64,000 nucleotides of DNA, from assembly GCA_029891345.1 (NCBI GenBank), contig CM056998.1, positions 173,934,332 to 173,998,331 on the forward strand, read 5' to 3'. The translations under genes and the position numbers were made by a program. Below, one piece after another: positions 11,342 through 20,545 of the stretch (positions within the stretch are counted from its first letter, which is position 1; each line of letters starts with the position of its first letter). The notes below the pieces were generated by a model. That model made no database searches and was not told the DNA's origin. It worked only from the letters and a program-made list of their open reading frames with translations. The stretch comes from Dryococelus australis (lineage: Eukaryota; Arthropoda; Insecta; Phasmatodea; Phasmatidae).

Positions 11342-11710
11342 GTTAAGCTTAAGAAGTCTTCACTAAGCAAGTGGGAAATAAAACCTTGGAATTTAATGGA
11401 AATGCCTCTTTAACAGGCCCAGTCTCTTTAACAGGCTCAGTTCTGACACCAACCCTAAACTTGCAGTATCAGCCAAGGCAATAAAAAAACGCAGCACCTG
11501 CACCTGTTCCTAAGTCGTGAGCGGAGATAAGGATTGAGGCGAGGAATGGAACAGTTTGTCTGTAGAGTGGGTTAACCCCTGTGACGCACTCACCGGGACC
11601 GCCGGCTGCGAGGCACGTTCGGGAGCATTTTTCTCCCTCCAGACCGCAACAGCCTTCCGTGTAACTCTGCCAAGGTGTCGGCTGGGTCGACTTCGCAGTC
11701 CATGTCACCC
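11342..11710 (-). other. Probable 5' gag or leader of the Ty3/gypsy element
   Basis: A 79-residue minus frame at 11469-11708 has no recognisable motif. It is GC-richer than the surroundings and continuous with the gag region, so it is assigned to the element by position only. Confidence 0.4.
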
Positions 11711-12850
11711 AAAAAAGATTGCAGCTCCTATTTGCGCAACCCTTAGAGGAAGCTCACCTCCACTGCCATTATTGATCCGTACAAGAATCAAAGAAACGTA
11801 ACACGTTAATGTCTGCAAACAGCAGAGTGACGCAGCGAAACCTTGTCCTGAACGAAAGGGGTACAAAGCTATGAGGGCATGAAAACGTCTCTCCGACTCG
11901 TACTTTTTATTTACACAATATTATAAAAGCCCCTCGACTCAAAATACACATGAATTACAATATCTCCAAACACCCATCAGCTCAAAAACATACAAAATAT
12001 ACTACAAAATTTTCCACATAAAACCATGATATTTAAGCCTTACAAAATTAAGGCGAACTGTCACTTTAAACAGTTCACCCCAAACCAATTATGCAGATAT
12101 CGAATGCTTCTCTGCCAGCTTACTAACTTCCAAAATCAATATTACATTGATATCAGAATTATAAAAAATGCATGCTTAAGTACCATAAATTATAAAGATA
12201 ACACCTATTAAAAATACAGGATTGTAGCATAAATAAACTGATTACATAGGACGTCCAGTGCCCTTATATTTTGACAGTTCAAGGTCTCTACTACTCAATT
12301 TGATAGTAAACTTCGTTGCTATATTACAGGCACAATAAACCAATGCCAACTTCCAATACACGAAGTGTTCGTTACACACGAGTGGTAACCTGCTCCTTAA
12401 ATCAGTGACCTGTTGTTAACACTTGAATCTTCACAATTATTGAGTGACTTGAAATGCAAACATTTTATACAGCGCTGCTTGAAAATACTTATTTTATAAC
12501 TTGACACTATATTGGAGCCTCGAAATGGCAATTTTTTTGGGACATCGACGTTAATGGCAGCTAACAAATGCTACCACCTGTGACCAAGCTCCACTCCTTC
12601 GTCATCATTAAATATGGCAAATGCAATTTTAATCCACTGAATGATTATCTACAACAGTTACCACACTTCATGAACCTTCACAACTTTAGTATCGGCATTA
12701 CCAATGGTAAACATTTGTTACTGAAGATTATGAAAGCTCGTGTACTTCAAAATTCAAAGTTACAAGCTGCATCAAACATTCAATTAATGATCTGAGAATA
12801 ATCTTAAAGTTTACAGGGTTGTAGAGCGCAGCTTGTGGCTGCGTCGCCAG
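11711..12850. other. AT-rich DNA, possibly including an unrecognised LTR
   Basis: No coding signal. If the Ty3/gypsy element kept its 5' LTR it should lie here, but I found neither a TG...CA pair repeated near 6.4 kb nor a clear primer binding site. Confidence 0.4.
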
Positions 12851-12859
12851 CGTTATAGA

Positions 12860-13159
12860 GTGCGCGAATATGGTGTAAAGAACTTGAACTGCTGCCCCAC
12901 CTGCGATTGCCTTGGTTACCTCTCCCCTCCCCTTTTCACGCCTACCTCTTAGCAAGCCCTACCCCTTCTGCGCATGCGCGTGTAACAGTGTTCTGATTGT
13001 TCGTATATTTTTTGGCTGGACGAGGCTTGCTTTCGGACAAAGCTCGTCCACTTCTACTCAGGTCAGCTCAGCGAGAATACCTTTCTGGTATTTCTGCTCG
13101 TCGGTCCACTGTGGACTCTGTTCAAAAGCCTAAACCTCGCTAATACTGAGCAAGCCGAA
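12860..13159 (+). promoter_or_regulatory. Candidate host promoter with NRF-1-type palindrome
   Basis: TGCGCATGCGCG at 12969-12980 is a near-perfect match to the NRF-1 (Ewg in insects) binding palindrome, which is typical of TATA-less housekeeping promoters. The segment 12900-13190 is locally richer in C, G and CpG than its AT-rich surroundings. The site is 180 bases upstream of an ATG in a strong context (13160). No TATA box is seen at a useful distance. The assignment is inference from motif plus position. Confidence 0.45.
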
Positions 13160-13195
13160 ATGTCTGCTGCAGTTCACGATGAGTCGAACGATGAG
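13160..13195 (+). CDS. Candidate first coding exon of an unidentified host gene
   Basis: An ATG in context GCCGAAATGTCT opens a frame of 12 codons, MSAAVHDESNDE, followed by a possible splice donor GAG|GTGGGT at 13195/13196. Unspliced, the frame stops four codons later (TGA at 13208-13210). The acidic N-terminus and the position 180 bases after an NRF-1-like site fit a ubiquitously expressed gene. I do not recognise the protein and cannot identify the next exon in the window, so the gene identity is unknown. The donor lacks the preferred A at +4 and could be fortuitous. Confidence 0.3.
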
Positions 13196-14630
13196 GTGGG
13201 TTCGTGAAATGTTGTAGCGAATTGCTGGTAAATCGAGTTAGGGTTCTGTGAGCGCTGTTTTACTTGCATACTAAATTCTGTTTGGCATTTTTTTTGGTAT
13301 TTTTTCAAAATTTAGTCTGTAGTAACTTGTATGTGGTGCCCATAGTTACCTTGCCTTAAAATGGTCTACTTGTTTTAGTAATGTAAATTCCTAGCTGCTT
13401 GTTGCCTGAAAAATTAATGGCATTGAATTGGGACCACATCGACTTGCGCTATGTTGAAAGCCTTAAATAATTAATAACCCATCTGCGAGTGCCTTTACAT
13501 TTGGAATCATCGGTGCTAGAACTGCTTTAAGGAGTTTAAATTGAGTTTTTTAAATGTTGCGTGTACGTATTGTTCAGACGGGCTTTGAAAAGGCTATTGC
13601 GCCCCATCTGATGCAACTTTAATTTAAATGTTCAAGTTTGGCTGTTTGACATAAAGTATTTATATTTCAATATATTTGATTATATAAATTTTGCTGTGAT
13701 AATTTAATTAAGTTTTGAAGGCTTAAAATAATTCTAATACTCACTTATCTAGTCTCTTGTATCTTTTGAATTGAGTATATATTTGCTTGGTATTAATATT
13801 CTGTCAGTTTGCAAGAATGTGTAATTTTACTGTTTTATCGGCGCGCCCTGTTTTGACGGCCATTTGGTGCCAGGGTTGCTTTTTAAATGTTTTTAATATT
13901 AATAAAATTTTGTAAAAGCTTTGAACGGAGTATGTGGAAAACTGAATGAAAGTAAAATGAAACTGAATCTGTTTGTGCTCTTTTGTTTTCGTCTCAGTAG
14001 TGTCGCACACTTATAGAACCTTTGGGGTGGCTCTCTACATAAACACCAGCATTACCATTTGTTACCATTGATTAACAAGCTGGTTATCATTTCCTCCACA
14101 GCAGATCTCACATTTAAATAAGACATTTCTAAAACACATTTTTAATCTCTTCATTGGTGTTGAGAGCTCTAAAAAGGGGAGCGTTTTAAAATCCATATAT
14201 GACCTGTTACACACACATGTTATTTGGCAGCCGACTATCACACATTAAATGAAGGTAATTAAAAGAAGGGCAAACACACTAAATTATTAGGTCCTTATAC
14301 TACTTCAGCTCCAAGGAAATATGTACTTTGTTTCAAGTATTCTGTTGCCGAGGGCTAAAATATTTAAAGATGGCCATTCCAAATCCCATTTCTCATATAC
14401 TGCCAGTGCAAACAGGTGTCAGTCGTGGTGCCACGATTGACTCTATGCAACACATTTCTTACCTCGAGCAAGTCAAACGGGGATACCAAGGCGTATCGTA
14501 TTAAGTCTAACACAGGATTCAAACACGCCTCTTAAATTCCCTAAATTCCAAAATACAAACTAGTATCACACCGAATTAACATACGCATCACCTCGCCGCA
14601 TACAGAGAGAAAATCCCTTGCCACCACGAC
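13196..14630. other. AT-rich DNA, possible first intron
   Basis: No coding or repeat structure is recognised. If the exon at 13160 is real, this is intron. Open frames here are short and motif-free. Confidence 0.35.
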
Positions 14631-14634
14631 TCAC

Positions 14635-14667
14635 CTTTGGCGAAGTTGCAGCACAGCCATCGTCCAT
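14635..14667 (-). CDS. Speculative minus-strand first coding exon with upstream TATA box
   Basis: On the minus strand, TATAAAAA (14804-14797) is followed about 130 bases later by ATGGACGATGGC (starting at 14667). This opens 11 codons, MDDGCAATSPK, that run into a consensus donor AAG|GTGAGT at 14635/14634. Two short upstream frames begin at intervening ATGs, which weakens the case. The protein is not recognised and no downstream exon was found. An LTR promoter or chance is equally possible. Confidence 0.18.
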
Positions 14668-14805
14668 ACTATCTACCCATTATGTTCATAATTTTCGCCT
14701 ATTTACTCTCAGCATGACGATGTAAAATGCCGGCCTACCCAAGCGAACAAAACAATATACAGAGGTCGAAGAAGAGGGAACAAGGCTGTGCAAGCCTTTT
14801 TATAA

Positions 14806-15699
14806 CATTATCTGACATCTGAAAATCATGGCGCTGGAGGAGGGAGTGATAGGGTAGTAAGGGGAACAGACAGGAGAAAGAAGGGGGTGCCGGACTATCA
14901 CCGAGTTAATCGATTATCAGAGTTCACTGGCCGCAGCAACTAAATAGCGATGACTGAGGCGCCGCCTAGCGGCAAAATGTTGATACACATTTTTCCAGAT
15001 ATACCTTTAAAAATGTTACTTCAATGAATAGTTACTTGTTATTCATACAAACTACGGGTAAATTTATCACCCTTGTTTATAAAATAATACATTTTATTTA
15101 ATTTTTGCGTAAACATTGACTCACTCACTCATTTCTCTAAGATATATGTTTTATAAAATGTCAGATATAAACTCTGATCGAAGGTAAATTATACTTATTC
15201 ATATTGAAATACATTTTAATATATTATATTTTTTACAAAAACCGCAATATTTACTTACATATAGAAAAAACAATCTTCTTTATATACCAGAGTTTCACAA
15301 AAGTACTTTATTCATTTAAGTAGACATTCAAGCGTTACATTTTGCGTGTTTACTGTCAGGTAGTTGGCAACAGAGTGAATCCCACTTCTGGGAACGATGC
15401 TGATGACATGTAGATATTGTCGCAGGGAGACGAACTCTTTACTCTCAAATCTGTGAGATGTTTTTATTCACAGCTTATGCTAGATGATGCATTGGTTCAC
15501 TGGCTGTTAGACATTCCGATTATATGTTATTTTTTGCAAGCTACTAGCTGTTAGTTGATTGGCTCACTCGTGATATGGCTTGAAGTTTGATTGACTCGTA
15601 GATATTGTGTCTGTTAACTAGGTCACTGGTGGGTGTTGCAGATGGCAGGGCTGAATTTATTGGTATTGAGTGTAGTGGTGCGGAAAAAAAATTAGATAG
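14806..15699. other. AT-rich intergenic DNA, nothing recognised
   Basis: No motif-bearing frame. It separates the speculative promoter above from the polymerase pseudogene at 15.7 kb. Confidence 0.5.
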
Positions 15700-16457
15700 G
15701 GATTTTGTAGTGCCCCCAGGGTAAAGTTGACACTCCATCCGCTTCAATGTAGTGCTCATCGTCCAAGCCTGATAATACTACTTTGGTCACGTGTTCGGTG
15801 TAGATTTCGTGATCTTGCAAATGGAACGGAATTTGGGTCCCCAAAACCCAGGTGCAATATCCGAGGCAATACCGATAATCCTCGTAATAAAGTTTCTGCA
15901 AGATGTTAGATTTTACACTTTACACCCTTTGCCTTACTTATACTCTGCTCATTCGCAACAATGTATGCGTAATTCTTGGGATGTAAACCTACAAAGTGTG
16001 TGACTATGTGGTCACCACATTCGTCTTTCATGATGCTGCTACCTCTTTTGTTCTCACATGTGAATTTTTGCGGATTATCGAGCGCATAATTAGAAGTATC
16101 AAACCGTGATTTTAAATCTGGGGCAATTACTTTATAAACATCATCACAAGCAGTACAGTAAATTAGACTATTGGTGTTGCAATATAGGAGGTGAAAGGCT
16201 GGCAGACGAAATTTGGTACACATGTACTACTGATAATGAAATTCGTACAGAGCTAATTTGGAAAGGTCACAAATGGCAACATCAGTGTACAAAGTCTTGT
16301 TAAACGTAACAGAGCTGTTTGACATATCGATCAGGACTAGATCTTCAATGATGATATACTTAGCCTGGAATGCAGGCCTTCCTATTGGCAATAAACTTGG
16401 GCAACTTAGTGTGCGCCGTACCAACGGTAAATGCCCTATATTGCGAAACATGAACAT
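15700..16457 (-). pseudogene. Polinton/adintovirus-type family B DNA polymerase, C-terminal part
   Basis: Minus-strand blocks in order: a FNKTLYTDVAICDLSKLALY segment (16.3 kb), then LLYCNTNSLIY at about 16187-16155, the place of the catalytic Asp-Thr-Asp-Ser motif C with both Asp changed to Asn. Next come FDTSNYALDNP, KDECGDHIVTHFVGLHPK and AKGVK. A terminal GLDDEHYIEADGVSTLPWGH block follows near 15.7 kb. The series matches the C-terminal half of protein-primed family B polymerases of Polinton/adintovirus elements and repeats blocks seen in the plus-strand copy at 59.8-60.4 kb. Stops and shifts are present. The catalytic changes show it cannot polymerise. Confidence 0.85.
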
Positions 16458-17480
16458 CTATATACAATATTTCTTGCAAAGCCCATCCGCTACCTCGCAC
16501 ACTAAATTCCTCAAGTCTGTTAGGTAAGGCTTAATCGTCTCATGGTAAATTTCGCCAACATCGGGCGAATGCAGAATGGTAAGAGATTTACTTTGAAAGT
16601 AAAATGTCTCCATAGTGTCTTCCTCTACCATGAAGGATTTCAGATACTTACACACCATGGTTATGCTAATAAATACAGACAGGGGTGATGCCGTAGTTAA
16701 TTCTAAAAGAGGAACCCTGAACCTCGTAAGTAATAGATCAAAATCCACATCAGAATCTACTTTATCATTAAGGATCTGCACGTTACTTAAACTACCAGCA
16801 AACACGCTAGCCAGTAGCTCATATCTGAGGTTGGATGATAAACTCTTCTCTTATGAAGATGAGCCAAAAAGTGAATTACTTTCAAACCCTGATTAAACAT
16901 ATCGATGTGTTGGAGCAGATGGAGGAAATGCTTTAGGTGAGGTAGGAAATGCTAAGTGTGGTGCAGATTGTGATTCAGTTTGTGGTGCTGTGTGCGAAGC
17001 AAACTGCGGAGATAACTGTGGAGTTGTGTGCTGAGCTATGTGGTGAGCAAACTGCAGAGCTAACTGTGGAGCTAAGTGCAGAGGTAACTGCAGAGCTGTG
17101 CGCGGAGCTAACTGCGGAGCCAGTTGTAGTTGCACAGAACCAATGCTACAGGTTTCAGAATCTCTCTTCAAAATATTGCTCCGAGAAAACTGCCTCTGGC
17201 AGAATTTGCATTCAAAACTCGCAGTCGAATTGTTCATCTTGCAGGTAGTTATTTCGTGTCGTCGTAAATTCTGCAAAACTGTAAATGGTTTACCACAGAA
17301 GCAACACACCAAAGGCATCAATGCTTCCATACTGTGGGACAACATCCCAATCTGACTGTGTTCTACCAGCAAACTTGTGTCTTGGAGTTCTCGAGGATCT
17401 GGGTGTCTATGACGAAGCGTGATTCGGCACACAAAATTTCGACCCGGTACAGCGCAATGGAGCCGGCAGCATAACGACAC
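16458..17480 (-). pseudogene. Zinc-finger plus N-terminal region of the Polinton/adintovirus-type polymerase
   Basis: The frame 17480-16893 (195 residues) holds two C2HC-type fingers: CCFCGKPFTVLQNLRRHEIT followed by TC (C-x2-C-x12-H-x4-C), and CKFCQRQFSRSNILKRDSET followed by C, in which the His position has become Asp. A low-complexity tail of repeated LAPQLA-type tripeptides follows. The next frame (16805-16458) contains RFRVPLLELTTA, then SLTILHSPDVGEIYH-type blocks, which I match to the N-terminal domain of the same polymerase group. The whole middle (exonuclease and palm motifs A and B) is missing between this and 16457, so the copy carries a large internal deletion. Confidence 0.75.
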
Positions 17481-17499
17481 ATGTCCATCACATTTGAAA

Positions 17500-18900
17500 G
17501 CCTGCTCGCCATTGCCTTACTGGTTGGCGGTGTCGCCGCACGTGTATGAGGATTGCGCTACTGTCACATGTAAGGTAGCGGCACTACTAGTTACTACCAG
17601 TAGGCCACTGATGATGTCACCTCACACCTGCTGCACGTTATCACACAATGATAACAATTCTGGTGAAAACGAGCCATCAGACGATGTCACTTCCTGCAGG
17701 CATGTGCATGCACCAGAAGTGTGTCGAGGTGGAAGAGACAGTTTCCATATTTGGTCGTGTGTGCTGTGATTCGTCGGCTTTTACATGACACTCCTTAGGC
17801 CCAAATGAACTGATTTTCCATAAATGCCCATGTGTTTTGTCATTTGCCAAGCCTTAATTTTTTTGGACATTTGGTCCGTAATTTACTGTTTATCCTTTGA
17901 TCCTCTCTAAGGGATTATTGAAGATTTTTTGTATATAAGTCGGTGCTTGGGCTCAGTTGGGGTCGATCATCGCCCCAAGGAGCGCCACAGCATTGAGACA
18001 AGTAGAAATTACGAGTTTGTAAAGTTAAAATAATTAGGCCCGTATGGCAGGTCTAGGCCAGGCACACTTTGTGCCCTGATAATTCAAATAGGCACCATGA
18101 TGGCGGGAATTTGTAGCTGCGTACTTTGAGAATGCTTTAAAATTCGGCAAAAATATTTTTAAAATGTAATTCAACACCAAAATTGTAATTTGACGAAAAT
18201 TTTAATGTTATCGTCTTGATAGATATATTTAAATATCGTCCGTGAAAAATGAAACAATACATTTTTTTAACAACAGGCTTTGTCATGAAAGAAACTGATG
18301 TGCAGTTTCCTGACTTTTACAATTGGACCTTTTGTTTTTGTACAGCCAATATTTTTCATGAAGAACTTAAAGTGTAAAGATAAAATTTAATTATTAAAGA
18401 TTAGAATCTAGCTTTCCGATAAAGAGACCTGGTTTTCGTCGCTGTCATCTATGTGAAGCTATAAAGTGAGATAAAAATAAATTTAACCTTTTTCAAGTTT
18501 TTGCCATAACCTGTGAGTTTGGGTTTCTCGGTGTGCTCCCAATTGCAACAGTTTTATAGTTTTTTCTGCAAAAATAGAATTTTGCTAAAAATTATGTTAA
18601 TTTTGGTTTTATATAGTAGATTTTGAACATTAGCTTAAGATCCTACATCATCATCCTATGACACAAAGCAAGAAACTGTTTACACTTAAGTTTTCCCAGG
18701 GTATTCCCAATCGCAAACATATTTCGAGTTTTTCTGTAAAATTACAAATTTGCTGAAAATTATGTTTCTTTTGGTTTTATACAGTAGATTTTTAACATTA
18801 GCTTAATATCCTATGACGTTAAACAAGGAAAAGGTTAACACTTTTCATTATAATAAAAACAATTCTGCAAATGTCGGTTAGGTTGAGCGGTTGAAGGTGT
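17500..18900. other. AT-rich DNA with a possible LTR- or TE-type promoter
   Basis: No coding region. A TATATAAG (17932-17939) is followed by an arthropod-style initiator CTCAGTTGG (17952-17960). Two related phrases, AAAATTATGTTAATTTTGGTTTTATA and AAAATTATGTTTCTTTTGGTTTTATA (near 18590 and 18757), indicate a diverged ~170-bp duplication with its flanks (TTTTTCTGCAAAA / TTTTTCTGTAAAA; GTAGATTTTGAACATTAGCTTAA / GTAGATTTTTAACATTAGCTTAA). Confidence 0.4.
18530..18830. repeat. Diverged tandem duplication, period about 170 bp
   Basis: The block from TGCTCCCAATTGCAA (18534) through ACATTAGCTTAAGATCC (about 18645) is repeated as TATTCCCAATCGCAA (18702) through ACATTAGCTTAATATCC (about 18812). Similarity is roughly 80% by eye over more than 100 bases. 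No function is inferred. Confidence 0.65.
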
Positions 18901-19329
18901 TATATTTATTCCCTGTTTCCCTGTATGGGAGCGTGGGTTAGAGTTCCACACCTGATAAATACATTTTGAAGACATGTATTAAGATAGTGGAGATGGAGTC
19001 TCTTTCTCTGACTGAGTTTGAGTGGCATATAAAACAATTGTTCTGTTGTTAAAATAGTATATAAGAGTGCATCTTGTATGAATGTTTTCACTTCTTCGAC
19101 GGTTATGATGAAACTCTGATCGTTACAAGTGGAATCTTATAGTGATAGTGTACGCTTTTGTAATATGAAGATGTTAACAATGGTTGAAGACTTAACGTCT
19201 GTAACACCTTCGGCAAGGGTTTCTGACGAGTCTCTAGAAGCAATGAAGAAACAATATTGGTATTGTGCAAAATACATTTACTACAAGTTGTCATTCACAT
19301 TGACATGAATGTAGTCATTGTTTGTTCAG

Positions 19330-19620
19330 TTCAGCATACCAGTCGTTCCACTGTGAAAAGTGTGATACTGTGTTTACTCGTAATTATATGCTATATAGAC
19401 ATAAGAAGAAGTGTAAAGGTAATTTTTGTGGTTTATCGGGAAGCGAATGCAAGTATTGCAGCACAACATTTATGATTAGGTTTAGCGCTAGACAACCTTA
19501 AGATAGTAAGTGTCAGTTTACCAGTAGTTATAAGATCTATACATGTGTTAACTGTAACGTTACATATGTGAATAGGGAAGCCTTGAGTGGTCACTGCAGG
19601 AAATGTTCTTTAAATTTCTA
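19330..19620 (+). pseudogene. C2HC zinc-finger fragment
   Basis: One plus frame reads HCEKCDTVFTRNYMLYRHKK with KC following (C-x2-C-x12-H-x4-C), then CKYCSTTF, then a TAA. After it, in the same frame, comes YTCVNCNVTYVNREALSGHC with RKC following (C-x2-C-x12-H-x3-C). These fingers resemble those at the start of the minus-strand polymerase remnant at 17.2-17.4 kb, so this is probably a second Polinton/adintovirus-type fragment, in the opposite direction. A host zinc-finger pseudogene cannot be excluded. No polymerase blocks follow it downstream. Confidence 0.55.
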
Positions 19621-19954
19621 GTAAAGCATAAATACTTTTGTTGAAATGAGAGTATGATTGGGTGTATATAAGTATTTCCACTTATTTTTTGATAATTGGG
19701 TGAAAAAAGGTAAAGTTTATGAAAGACTATTGTTTTATTCATTTTATCCCTTCCAACTTTTAAGTGTTGCTACACGCAATCGCTTATTAATGCTAAGAGA
19801 ATGATAACAAAACCTTCAATATAAAAATGCGTTGATAGTTGAATTCCTACATAAACATTAATTCTACCAACATGTATACATTTTTGGAGACATTGGGTGA
19901 AACTTTTTCTTATATGTGTGGATAGAGAGATCCTACAAACAATTGGATTAGTAA

Positions 19955-20545
19955 ATATTGCTTAAGATTAGTTGAAAGAATGGTAAAAATTGGCAAGTAT
20001 TGATGGAAATATTGGTAAAGATTAGTAAGGATGGGTAAATATTGTTAAAAATTGGTAATGATTGGTAGAAATATTGGTAAAGATTGATAGAATGATTGGT
20101 AAGGATTGATGGAAAGATTAGTAATGATTGATGGAAAGATTAGTAAAGATTTGTAAACATTTGGAAAGATTGTTTAAGATTGGTAAGGATTGATGGAAAG
20201 ATTAGTAGGTATTGGTAAAGATTGATATATATATATATATATATTTGTAAAGATTGGGAAATATTGATGGAATGTTTGTTAAAGATTTGTAAGGATTGAT
20301 AGAAAGATTGGTAAAGTTTGGTAAGGATTGATGGAATGATTAGTATGGATTGATTGAAATATTACCAAGGATTAATGGAAAGATTGGTAACGATTGCGAG
20401 GGAAAGATTGATGGTAAGATTGTAATTATTGATAAGGATTGATGGAAAGATTGGTAAATAATGGTAAAGATTGGCAAAAATTGATGGAATATTTGTTAAA
20501 TATTGGTAAGGGTTGATGGAAAGATTGGTAAGGATTCATGGAAAG
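19955..20545. repeat. Degenerate minisatellite of GATTGGTAA/GATTGATGGAAA units
   Basis: About 590 bases composed almost entirely of 9-12-base units such as AGATTGGTAA, GGATTGATGGAA, AGATTAGTAA and AATATTGGTAA in irregular order, interrupted by a short (TA)n at 20226-20244. The period is about 11 bases and double units of about 22 are common. There is no coding potential. Confidence 0.9.

Larger units (their letters stand above)
6400..11710 (-). mobile_element. Decayed Ty3/gypsy LTR retrotransposon interrupted by a hAT-like element
   Basis: Read right to left (minus strand), the order is gag-like region (11.7-10.77 kb), aspartic protease (10.75-10.4), RT (10.45-9.41), RNase H (9.41-7.28) and integrase zinc finger (6.76-6.42). 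Protease-RT-RNase H-integrase is the Ty3/gypsy (Metaviridae) order, as opposed to Ty1/copia. A second element at 7510-9078 splits RNase H. Catalytic residues in protease and RT are changed and frames are broken, so the copy is dead. I could not identify LTRs: the left end fades inside integrase near 6400 and the right end is unclear beyond 11710. Confidence 0.85.

Noticed and set aside
16949-17248. Plus-strand frame rich in AELTAEL-type repeats
   Set aside because: It is the antisense of the zinc-finger protein's low-complexity tail, which has a better-supported minus-strand reading.
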